Under the pieces are notes generated by a model. That model had not been told where the DNA came from. It made no database searches and was given only the letters and a program-made list of their open reading frames with translations. Shown piece by piece: positions 7,318 through 14,328 of a DNA stretch of 17,909 bases (the stretch's first letter is position 1; every line of letters begins with the position of its first letter). The translations under genes were made by a program, and so were the position numbers. Source of the stretch: Alphaproteobacteria bacterium (GTDB lineage Bacteria > Pseudomonadota > Alphaproteobacteria > Rs-D84); assembly GCA_017383325.1 (NCBI GenBank), contig JAFNYG010000059.1:1-17909 (forward strand), in the 5' to 3' direction.

Positions 7318-8891
7318 TATTTTACTCCTATTATTTCTGCGTCTGCAAACAAGTCCATGGCGCTGGCAACCAGCGGGTCCGCAACCAGTTCTTCGTGCTG
7401 TTGCTCATTCATTGTATGTGTGTTTACAGATTCCAAAACGCGTTCCAGGTGCCACTGTTTGCCTGTTTTATCATTCAGCCATGTTGCCAATTTGTGTGCA
7501 AAATCAGCATCCCCCTTGCGGTCAAAGTATTTAATTTTACCATCGGTAAATTCAGCCACTTCGATATTATTGCTGTAATAAGAATACAGTAAAATTTCCT
7601 TGGTTTCTTGCAGTGTGCGCACCAATTCATTTGTTGTTGTTATTGTGATGGCGTGCGTTTTTTGTGGCGTGTCGGATGTAATGTTTCCTGCCTGTTGGGC
7701 CATACGATCTGCAAAAATATTTTTTACATCACGCACACGATTTGCAGATTCTTGCTGTTTAATAATTTCTGGCACTGACGGCATATCTGCAATATGCATC
7801 ATACGAACGACCAGCATATCAAAACATTGTTTTTGGTTTGCCGCGGCCTGCATTTCGGGCACAGCCGCCACCATAACCTGCCATATGCGTGAAAGGGTGT
7901 TCAGTGTGACGCGTCCATTTAAATTTTGTATTTGTTCGCGTTGATCGGCGGTATATGGTGAATTCGTTACGTCACCTGCATGCAACGCCGGATGCATACG
8001 TGTTGCCCAGTGCGTCCATTCCATCATGTCGGTCAACAGCATAGATAAATCTGCGCCATTGTTATATATCGCATCCACTTTTTCCAGTGCCGCCGCTGTA
8101 TCCCCAGATAACAGCGTTTTCATAAAATCAACAACAACAACACGATCCGCGCGTTTCAGCATATCCAGCACCGCCGCTTCGTCTACATGTCCGCCGGTTT
8201 GTGCGATTGCCTGATCCAACAGTGACAGCCCATCACGCACAGAACCGTCCGCGGCACGTGCCAACAATTCGTTTGCGCCATCGCTCAGCTCGATTTTTTC
8301 TTGTTCTGCAATCCATGCAAAATGTTTTTTCAGTGTATCAACCGGTACGCGCACCAAATCAAACCGTTGACAGCGCGATAAAATTGTGACCGGAACCTTT
8401 CTGATTTCTGTTGTTGCCAAAATAAATATTACATGTGCCGGTGGTTCTTCCAGTGTTTTTAACAGCGCGTTAAATGCAGACGTAGACAGCATATGAACTT
8501 CGTCGATAATGTAAACGCGATATCGTCCATTTGTTGGTCGATACTGTGCGCCGTCCAAGATGTCGCGCATATTATCGACGCCTGTATGTGACGCCGCGTC
8601 GATTTCCATCACGTCAATATGTTGTCCTGCTGCAATCGCGCGACAGTTTTCGCATGTTCCACATGGTTCTGCGGTCGCCCGATCCGTCGACAGGCAATTT
8701 AACGCCTTGGCCAAGATTCGTGCAGTACTGGTTTTTCCGGTTCCACGAATTCCTGTGAAAATATATGCATGCGCAATACGCGACGTATTAATTGCCGTCG
8801 TCAGTGTTTTTACCAATACGTCCTGTCCAATAAGGGATTTGAAATCCTGGCTGCGATATTTGCGTGCCAAAACGGTATAGCTGTTGTCCAT
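7317..8891 (-). CDS. dnaX: DNA polymerase III subunit tau/gamma
   Basis: 524 residues. Clamp-loader ATPase that opens the beta clamp and, in the tau form, ties polymerase cores together. Walker A GIRGTGKTS is at 47-55, the zinc module uses Cys66, Cys77, Cys80 and Cys83, Walker B IIDEVH is at 128-133, and the sensor/arginine-finger motif SRCQRF starts at 172. The collar domain follows to about residue 370 and the C-terminal part ends MDLFADAEIIGVK. It is shorter than E. coli tau (643), with a reduced linker. The chosen start MDNSYTVLARKYRSQDF has AAGGAAG upstream and lies after a good promoter; the in-frame extension to 8948 would start upstream of that promoter's -35. Usually recR or ybaB follows dnaX; here a pilin gene does. 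Confidence 0.96.
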   Translation of the reverse strand: MDNSYTVLARKYRSQDFKSLIGQDVLVKTLTTAINTSRIAHAYIFTGIRGTGKTSTARILAKALNCLSTDRATAEPCGTCENCRAIAAGQHIDVMEIDAASHTGVDNMRDILDGAQYRPTNGRYRVYIIDEVHMLSTSAFNALLKTLEEPPAHVIFILATTEIRKVPVTILSRCQRFDLVRVPVDTLKKHFAWIAEQEKIELSDGANELLARAADGSVRDGLSLLDQAIAQTGGHVDEAAVLDMLKRADRVVVVDFMKTLLSGDTAAALEKVDAIYNNGADLSMLLTDMMEWTHWATRMHPALHAGDVTNSPYTADQREQIQNLNGRVTLNTLSRIWQVMVAAVPEMQAAANQKQCFDMLVVRMMHIADMPSVPEIIKQQESANRVRDVKNIFADRMAQQAGNITSDTPQKTHAITITTTNELVRTLQETKEILLYSYYSNNIEVAEFTDGKIKYFDRKGDADFAHKLATWLNDKTGKQWHLERVLESVNTHTMNEQQHEELVADPLVASAMDLFADAEIIGVK

Positions 8892-8917
8892 TCGTCTGTC
8901 TTCCTTTTGTCCCACCC

Positions 8918-8945
8918 AGCATAGCAAACCGACATCAAATTTCAA
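8918..8945 (-). promoter_or_regulatory. dnaX promoter with extended -10
   Basis: Minus-strand TTGAAA (8945-8940), a 16-base spacer and TATGCT (8923-8918) preceded by TGC, an extended -10. Predicted start is near 8911, about 20 bases before the ATG, leaving room only for the AAGGAAG site. Confidence 0.6.
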
Positions 8946-8970
8946 CAAATAAAACGCGCCATTTGGCGCG
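8946..8970 (-). terminator. Intrinsic terminator after the DUF4167-like gene
   Basis: CGCGCC (8955-8960) and GGCGCG (8965-8970) pair around a four-base loop; on the minus strand TTTTATTTG follows. It sits 12 bases after the stop codon and just upstream of the dnaX promoter. Confidence 0.75.
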
Positions 8971-8981
8971 ACAATTGAATT

Positions 8982-9278
8982 TTATAAATTTGTGATAAAA
9001 TCTGGGAACGGTGATTCTTCTTCGTCGTTTGATTCGGCGGCCTCTGTCACCTGTTCTTCGGCGGCGACTTTTTCTTTTGGGTCGCGTGTTGAATCGATTT
9101 TTCCCTGTTCTGTGTTGACCATTCTGCCATAGTGTTCAGCCGTCTGTAACAGGCGTTCGCGTTCAATTTCGTCGGCGGTCTGACGTGCTTGGTCTATGTA
9201 CTGTTTGCGTTTTTGGCGCCATTTATGACAGCGTTGAATCATCTGTCCGACATTGGATTGGTTTTTTTTATTTTGCAT
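8982..9278 (-). CDS. Small DUF4167-like protein
   Basis: 98 residues. Residues about 10-60 are a basic helical segment (MIQRCHKWRQKRKQYIDQAR..., then LLQTAEHYGRMVN). This resembles the core of DUF4167 (PF13763), an alphaproteobacterial family whose hallmark is a YxxLAxxAxxxGDxxxAExxxQHAEHYxR segment. The rest is a Glu/Asp-rich tail ending SPFPDFITNL. Typical members are longer with Arg/Gln-rich ends, so this is a compact or divergent version. Function of the family is unknown; the basic helix and acidic tail would suit nucleic-acid binding, but that is speculation. The ribosome binding site before ATG 9278 is weak (AAGATAAG). Transcribed alone, between its terminator and the divergent pilin operon. 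Confidence 0.65.
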   Translation of the reverse strand: MQNKKNQSNVGQMIQRCHKWRQKRKQYIDQARQTADEIERERLLQTAEHYGRMVNTEQGKIDSTRDPKEKVAAEEQVTEAAESNDEEESPFPDFITNL

Positions 9279-9375
9279 ATCTTATCTTTTTAAATCAGGA
9301 AATACCTTAACTAATAACAACAAACCATATGCTGTTATATCTTACACAATAAATGATAAATCAACTTAAAAGCGA

Positions 9376-9404
9376 TTGCAATAATTTTTTTCTGTTGCTA
9401 TGCT
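9376..9404 (+). promoter_or_regulatory. Promoter of the PilV-like operon
   Basis: TTGCAA (9376-9381), a 17-base spacer and TATGCT (9399-9404) with TGC before it (extended -10). It shares the 11-mer TTGCTATGCTG with the dnaX promoter. Predicted start is near 9411, three bases before the AGGAGG of the first gene. Confidence 0.6.
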
Positions 9405-9413
9405 GTTATTCAT

Positions 9414-9422
9414 AGGAGGGGG
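9414..9422 (+). promoter_or_regulatory. Strong ribosome binding site that decides a TTG start
   Basis: AGGAGGGGG lies ten bases before TTG 9430. The only in-frame ATG (9400) lies inside the -10 element and upstream of this site, so it cannot be the start. An ATT at 9424 is too close to the site. Confidence 0.65.
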
Positions 9423-9429
9423 CATTACC

Positions 9430-10785
9430 TTGCATTCACAGCGCGGAAATTTTTTACTTCAAGCGCTATTGGCTTTGGGGCTGATTTTTGCGTTTATACC
9501 ATTTATGTCGCGGCATATTGCAGGGCGCGACACTGACGCGCGCATGTATTCTGCCACGCGCCAGGTTGATATTGCCCAGACGGCTGCGCGCATATTTATT
9601 CGTGAAAATGCGCGTGATATACCATATGAAACGACGGTTGTTTCTGGTGATGATTTTGTTGATTTGTTGGAACCGTATGGGTTGCCATTGGGTTTTGTGC
9701 CGCGCACTGCGCTGGGGCAGGATATTGCCCTGGTTTTGCACAAAACGCCATCTGCGGTATCTGCGTATTTGCAACTGTCAGGTGGGAATTTATCTGGGGT
9801 TCAGCGTGCGGAACTGGTTCGCAGAATTGGTTTTTATGCGGCGGATGCTGATGATGCAATAAATGTTGGGATTGAATTGTCTGATATATATTCTGACGTT
9901 GTGCGCAGAAATGAACCCAACCTGGATGCCAGTGGTTTTTTGTCAGATTTAGATATGGGGGGCTTTGTTCTGGATGACGCGGGTAATTTGTTTTCTGTCC
10001 GCGGTGAATTTGACAGTGCCCAGTTTGACACGTTATCTGTTTCTGGGGTTGAATCTGGTAAAAAGATGCGAAATGACATAAAAAATATATCCACATCTAA
10101 GGCTGTATTTCAAAGCAAAACTGGTGGTTCTGCATTAACACTGACCCGCGGCACATTGTACGCAGATTCTGTTGATGTAAAAACGATATCTATGTTCGGT
10201 GATGCTGGAAATTTTACAGTTACTGATACCTCTGTGTACGAATTGTCAATGACGGCTGGACGTACTGCATTTACTGGTGGTGGGCAATGGGATGTTCGTG
10301 GTAATGTTGTGACCAGTAATATCAATTTTACCGCTGAACGTTTAGATATATCGTCACACTTGAACACGACGCGTGGTCAGGATGTTTTTATAGATTCCGA
10401 TACATTGACATACAATAATAAATCGGGGATAGAGGTTGGAACCTTGTACGCGTCGAATGTCACATTACGTGACCAAACGTCCAGTGCCCTGAACGATGGC
10501 GCATCGGGCACGGTTATTATTGATATTCGACCTGGGGGGACAACCATGTTGCCTGATGTGTGGGTATCAAATATAAACAATGATGCATTTCAAATTATTT
10601 CAGACCCTGCATCAGACGATGGTGATTTGGTTGATTGCAAATCGATAATTTCAGAATATGATGGCGTTTATAATAAACAGTCTTTGTCGCAGTATTTGAT
10701 ATGCCAGTATGTGTATTGGCAGCGTCTGGAAAAACGTATAGATATTAAATCGTGTTTAATGGCAGGTCGCAGTGATTGTATCTAG
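9430..10785 (+). CDS. PilV-like large minor prepilin 1, lacking Glu5
   Basis: 451 residues from TTG 9430. MHSQRG is a short prepilin leader; the mature end NFLLQALLALGLIFAFIPF has Gln instead of Glu at position 5. Residues about 70-105 (DFVDLLEPYGLPLGFVPRT, then LGQDIALVLHK) and 150-190 (SDIYSDVVRR, FLSDLDMGGFVLDDAGNL) follow the constant region of shufflon-type PilV (PF04917), ending in the DLxMGG module shared with the next two proteins. Residues about 190-400 are rich in T, S, N, D and V in short alternating runs, suggesting a beta-solenoid. The C-terminal ~50 residues hold four Cys (VDCKS, LICQY, KSCL, SDCI). First gene of the operon, overlapping the next by 14 bases. Missing Glu5 suggests a pilus-tip position, as in GspK. 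PilV affinity is by pattern, not alignment score. Confidence 0.72.
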   Translation: MHSQRGNFLLQALLALGLIFAFIPFMSRHIAGRDTDARMYSATRQVDIAQTAARIFIRENARDIPYETTVVSGDDFVDLLEPYGLPLGFVPRTALGQDIALVLHKTPSAVSAYLQLSGGNLSGVQRAELVRRIGFYAADADDAINVGIELSDIYSDVVRRNEPNLDASGFLSDLDMGGFVLDDAGNLFSVRGEFDSAQFDTLSVSGVESGKKMRNDIKNISTSKAVFQSKTGGSALTLTRGTLYADSVDVKTISMFGDAGNFTVTDTSVYELSMTAGRTAFTGGGQWDVRGNVVTSNINFTAERLDISSHLNTTRGQDVFIDSDTLTYNNKSGIEVGTLYASNVTLRDQTSSALNDGASGTVIIDIRPGGTTMLPDVWVSNINNDAFQIISDPASDDGDLVDCKSIISEYDGVYNKQSLSQYLICQYVYWQRLEKRIDIKSCLMAGRSDCI

Positions 10786-11986
10786 GATAAAAGTTTTTAA
10801 TAATCAAAATCGTGGTGCCAGTATCATCGAAGTGTTACTGTCCATGGCAATCATTGCCATGGCGACTCCGTTTGTGTACAAACAGATTGCGCAAACTAAT
10901 CATACCATTCATGATATCGCCATCGCGAAACGTATAATGTCCACACGTGACGGCGCATTGAATTTTGTGCGCATGAACCAGGATAAATGGCCCGATAATG
11001 CCCAAATCAGACTGGATGAATCTGAATTGGATTCCATATCGCCGGACGCCGCCGCAGGTTTGATTGACAAGTATTCGGTTAACGGTGCGTCTATAACGGA
11101 TGTCTATCTTGCGTTTGAATTGGCTGATACAGAAATGCGCACAAACAAAATCGCGCGTCACATTGGTGGTGATGCGGCGGTTGTCGGGTCTGATTCTGTG
11201 GCCTATGGTAATACGTGGGCGGTTGCGGCGCCTGATTTTATGCCTGGTGATTTGATATATCGTATTTCGCGCGATGTTGCGGGCGTTGATACGTCGCGTT
11301 ATCTGCATCGTGCAACATCTGGTTCTGATGGTTTAAATATGATGCAGCGTGATTTAAATATGGCGCATCACAATGTATACAATGTTGCGACGGTGTATGG
11401 AAAATCTGCGCGTATAAAAAATGCACGCACTGCATTTGTTGACACAGACAATCTGGAATCGAATACGGCGTATTTTTCATCCGGTGCAAACTTTGACGGT
11501 GCGGACGTGTCGATTGGAAACCTGCGTGTGTCTGGTGATATGTCTGGTTTCAGAAATGTTCTTGCGGACAACATCAACGGCAATAAATTTACAACATCCG
11601 GTCGTCTAATAACAGACCGTGCGACGGTATCCGGTTCTATAAATGTGTCTGGCGATTTTGTTTTAAAATCCGACAGTTCGCGCACAATAGATGACTTTAC
11701 CGGTATTACTGCGAATTCTGTTGCTGTTCCGTATGTTTCTGCCGAAGAGATGATTTTTCTTGAAAACTTTGGCCTGACGATATCGGGCGAATTATTGATG
11801 TCTACGACCCCCCCGTTAAAGATTGGCAATTGGGTGTTTCAGTCGACCCGTCCGCCGGAATTTTCGCGTTTTAATTTATCGCGTGCTGAACTGCCGACTG
11901 CGCCATCGCGTAACGCGTTTTCACCATTGGTTCGCAGTGGTTGGCGAAAAACAAGCTATGCAAATATTTCAACCGTGGAACAATAA
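10772..11986 (+). CDS. PilV-like large minor prepilin 2
   Basis: 404 residues from GTG 10772, with GCAGG five bases upstream, overlapping the preceding gene by 14 bases. The leader ends NQNRG; the mature end ASIIEVLLSMAIIAMATPF has the conserved Glu at position 5 (Glu20). Residues about 125-180 (KIARHIGGDAAVVGSD, then LIYRISRDVAG and SRYLHRATSG) and the module MMQRDLNMAHHNVYNV (190-205) match the same order in proteins 1 and 3 and in PilV. After that come about 200 residues with no Cys and many short S/T/N/D/V strands, such as VSGSINVSGDFVLKSDSS, and a Pro/Arg-rich end. Probable minor pilin assembled with its two neighbours; the C-terminal half could be an adhesive or tip domain. Exact function unknown. 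Confidence 0.72.
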   Translation: MIVSRIKVFNNQNRGASIIEVLLSMAIIAMATPFVYKQIAQTNHTIHDIAIAKRIMSTRDGALNFVRMNQDKWPDNAQIRLDESELDSISPDAAAGLIDKYSVNGASITDVYLAFELADTEMRTNKIARHIGGDAAVVGSDSVAYGNTWAVAAPDFMPGDLIYRISRDVAGVDTSRYLHRATSGSDGLNMMQRDLNMAHHNVYNVATVYGKSARIKNARTAFVDTDNLESNTAYFSSGANFDGADVSIGNLRVSGDMSGFRNVLADNINGNKFTTSGRLITDRATVSGSINVSGDFVLKSDSSRTIDDFTGITANSVAVPYVSAEEMIFLENFGLTISGELLMSTTPPLKIGNWVFQSTRPPEFSRFNLSRAELPTAPSRNAFSPLVRSGWRKTSYANISTVEQ

Positions 11987-11991
11987 AATAA

Positions 11992-13308
11992 ATGAAAATC
12001 AAACCTGGCATTTTTTCAGTTCATAATAATTCACGCGGCAGCATGTTAATAGAGTTGTTGTTAACCGTGGCCCTGGCGGTTTTGGTAATACCGTTTGTTT
12101 TCCGGTACCAGCAAAACGCCATCATTCGTGCACAAAACATTGCGATAACAAATAATATGACGGAAATTCAGGTTGCGCTGGAACGATATATTATTGCAAA
12201 TCGTACTGATTTATTGCGAACGGTTGGGCGCAATATTACGCGTTTGGAAATGTCTGAATTGATTCCGTTTGGTTTACCGCAATCCGTTTTGGATTCTGGC
12301 GCGGACAAGTATCAGTTGCGAATATTGAAATCCAGTGATTCTGCCGGCCAGTCCACATTACAGGGTGTTGTCGTTCGCTCGGCTGATGATATTACCCCAT
12401 TGCGAACGCGTGAAATTGTAAATTTATCTGGTGGTTCTATGGGGTTTGTTGACGGTACGCATGCCTATGGCACATTTGGTGCATGGCACACAGATACTGT
12501 TGATATGGGGATTGACATTGATGATGGAATTATTGAAACGACCCCGGTAAATCGCGATGGTGCACTGTACCTGTGGCGTGTCCCATCTGACAGCCCAGAT
12601 GATGCAAAGATGATGTCCGCATTAAATTTGGGTGGGCATGATATCAAGAATTCATCATTTGTAAATGCGGACTATGCAGAATTTAACGATGGCTTATCCG
12701 CGGCCCAGGTTGTGTCTGATAATTTGATATTTGACAATCGCACGACGATTGATGGTGCTTTTTTTACGGATTCTGGGGTTGTGGCTGGGATTCTGTCATC
12801 GGATGCCAAGAATATGGAAATTTCCGGCCGTCTGTCACTGGCGGATACGGGGAAAATGTCGTCGCTAACAACACAAAATCTGTGGGTTACAAATCTGACA
12901 TTATCTGGTCTGTCGGTCGACGCAGACGATGATTTGGCGTTATTAAAAATAAACCAATCTTTGGACATGACCTATGGCCGTATTGAGGCATTGTTTGTAT
13001 CTGTCGGCTTTGCGGGTTCTATGACACCGCGCTTGGTTGTCTATGACAGGATAGAAGATTCCATTGATTCGCGTTATTTTTGGGATGTTGGTTCCAAAAC
13101 GGCCCAGTTTTCAGACGCCTTGTTCATAGAATTGAATCGAATGGCGACCCTTGCGACATATTACGAAGGTGATTCTGCAACAGAATCTGGGCAAATATTT
13201 GGCGCGGTATCTGCGAACAAAAATGCAACTGTGTCAGAATATATGAACGCGATATCAGAAATCCAGCGTCGTGTTTCTGCGAAATATCGCCTGTTGAATT
13301 TAGATTAA
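11992..13308 (+). CDS. PilV-like large minor prepilin 3
   Basis: 438 residues, five bases after the previous stop; only a weak site (TGGAA) precedes ATG 11992, so translation may be coupled. The leader ends NNSRG and the mature end SMLIELLLTVALAVLVIPF has Glu at position 5 (Glu21). Residues 86-112 (EMSELIPFGLPQSVLDSG, KYQLRILKS) resemble the GLPxG segment of PilV, and 192-220 (LYLWRVPSD, then MMSALNLGGHDIKN) is the clearest copy of the PilV LYR...DLxMxGxxIxN module. The C-terminal half has beta-rich runs, then a helical end (FIELNRMATLATYY, MNAISEIQRRVSAKYRLL). No Cys is seen. This protein has the strongest PilV resemblance of the three. Confidence 0.75.
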   Translation: MKIKPGIFSVHNNSRGSMLIELLLTVALAVLVIPFVFRYQQNAIIRAQNIAITNNMTEIQVALERYIIANRTDLLRTVGRNITRLEMSELIPFGLPQSVLDSGADKYQLRILKSSDSAGQSTLQGVVVRSADDITPLRTREIVNLSGGSMGFVDGTHAYGTFGAWHTDTVDMGIDIDDGIIETTPVNRDGALYLWRVPSDSPDDAKMMSALNLGGHDIKNSSFVNADYAEFNDGLSAAQVVSDNLIFDNRTTIDGAFFTDSGVVAGILSSDAKNMEISGRLSLADTGKMSSLTTQNLWVTNLTLSGLSVDADDDLALLKINQSLDMTYGRIEALFVSVGFAGSMTPRLVVYDRIEDSIDSRYFWDVGSKTAQFSDALFIELNRMATLATYYEGDSATESGQIFGAVSANKNATVSEYMNAISEIQRRVSAKYRLLNLD

Positions 13309-13321
13309 AATATGGTATAAA
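13294..13321 (+). promoter_or_regulatory. Candidate internal promoter giving a leaderless transcript
   Basis: TTGAAT (13294-13299), a 16-base spacer and TATAAA (13316-13321). The predicted start (13328-13329) coincides with the A of the next ATG, and no ribosome binding site precedes that ATG. Confidence 0.4.
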
Positions 13322-13328
13322 TACGAAC

Positions 13329-13862
13329 ATGAAAATTAAATGTGATTTTTGTAAAACCGAATACAATGTTGATGGCGTTGCGTCATCGCCGGTAAAGTGT
13401 GCGATATGTGGTCATACATGGACGGTTGCATCTGTCCCGCGCAAGAATACGTGGCTGATGTTTTTTGCGTCTGTTTGTGCATTGCTGTCTGCGATAATCT
13501 TTACGGTCGCCATTATCACCCAGCACCAGGCCCGGCACGCCGCGCGTGGTCCATTGGTTGCGGAAATTATAAATCTGGAAACGACGACTGACGAAACGGG
13601 GGTGTCCCATGTTGTTGTAAATGGTGCGATAACGAATGTATCTGATTCTATTTACGGTGTACCTGATTTGTATATTGTGTCGACTGATGAATCTGGTCGC
13701 ATTTTGGCCAAGCAGAAATTCATGCCATCTGCGACATTACTGGATTCTGGTGCGACCGTGAATTTCAGTCATATATTGGCACCGCAACCTGCGGGTGTGA
13801 AAAAGATATCTGCACATCTGGCGGAAATACAAATGCCTGAACCTGATGGGGGCAATAAATGA
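13329..13862 (+). CDS. Zinc-ribbon (MJ0042-type) membrane protein with DUF3426-like domain
   Basis: 177 residues. The N-terminus MKIKCDFCKTEYNV...VKCAICGHTW is an MJ0042-type zinc ribbon with Cys5, Cys8, Cys24 and Cys27. Residues about 41-63 (TWLMFFASVCALLSAIIFTV) form one membrane helix. The outer part, about 70-177, reads LVAEIINLETTTDETG, VVVNGAITNVSDSIYGVPDLYI, SHILAPQPAGVKKISAHLAE, the beta-sandwich pattern of DUF3426/FxLYD domains often found in Proteobacteria behind this ribbon. The ribbon would face the cytoplasm and the sandwich the periplasm. Function of the family is unknown; a possible assembly or anchoring factor for the preceding pilins is suggested by position only. Its stop overlaps the next start as ATGA. 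Confidence 0.82.
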   Translation: MKIKCDFCKTEYNVDGVASSPVKCAICGHTWTVASVPRKNTWLMFFASVCALLSAIIFTVAIITQHQARHAARGPLVAEIINLETTTDETGVSHVVVNGAITNVSDSIYGVPDLYIVSTDESGRILAKQKFMPSATLLDSGATVNFSHILAPQPAGVKKISAHLAEIQMPEPDGGNK

Positions 13863-14320
13863 AGAAAATAATATCTGCGTTATTTGCATTATGTGTCATG
13901 CCGGCCATTGCGGCATCTGCGCCCCAGCCACAACCACGTGTCAGCATTTTTTCCACCAGCACTGATTGGCAGGCTGTGACCGGTCTGACCCTGAATGAGT
14001 ATACCGGAAAATTTATATCGGACAAGAAATTGGTTGGCCGTGGCCTGGTCTTGTATTATCTGGATAGTTTTCCGTGTTATGGTTTGGGTTTTGGTGTTCG
14101 TGTTTGGGTTGGCCCCGACGGCGATACGGACAATGACCTGGCGATTGCGTGTGTTGCAGCCCCGACAGAAATTCGGTTTGCGTATCGCAACGCCACCCGC
14201 GACGCAGACCAGGCGACAACCACCGGTATTTTAACATGTCCCGTATCGGAACGTGGTCGTGATTTGACAATTGATTTATCTGATTGTATTGTTGGTCCAG
14301 ATTGGGATGAATATAAATAG
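13859..14320 (+). CDS. Small secreted protein with four mature cysteines
   Basis: 153 residues. Signal peptide MKKIISALFALCVMPAIAA, cleavage near AIA|A or ASA|P. The mature part has NEYTGKFISDKKLVGRGLVLYYLDSFPCYG, a Gly/Val-rich strand GLGFGVRVWVGPDGDTDND, and four Cys (73, 98, 127, 143), enough for two disulfides. Asp-rich runs (DGDTDNDLA, DLTIDLSDC) could bind calcium, but no canonical motif is complete. I do not recognise the family. It starts four bases inside the preceding gene (ATGA), with GGGGG upstream, and ends eight bases before rluD, so it belongs to the same operon as the PilV-like proteins and is probably exported to the same compartment. Confidence 0.75.
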   Translation: MKKIISALFALCVMPAIAASAPQPQPRVSIFSTSTDWQAVTGLTLNEYTGKFISDKKLVGRGLVLYYLDSFPCYGLGFGVRVWVGPDGDTDNDLAIACVAAPTEIRFAYRNATRDADQATTTGILTCPVSERGRDLTIDLSDCIVGPDWDEYK

Positions 14321-14328
14321 GTTTTATT

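Noticed and set aside
7317..8891. Programmed frameshift making a short gamma form of DnaX
   Set aside because: I found no A-AAA-AAG-type heptamer in the right frame near residues 400-450; the AAAAAA run near residue 210 is in the wrong phase and too early.
8892..8948. In-frame N-terminal extension of dnaX
   Set aside because: The extra codons contain the -10 and -35 elements and are not part of the conserved DnaX start.
9596..10096. Minus-strand frames of 86-166 codons opposite the first PilV-like gene
   Set aside because: They are low-complexity shadows of the plus-strand gene, without ribosome binding sites or recognisable domains.
12600..13320. Shufflon (invertible C-terminal cassettes) next to the PilV-like genes
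   Set aside because: I saw no repeated 19-base sfx-like inverted sites, no reversed partial pilV tails on the minus strand, and no Rci-type tyrosine recombinase.
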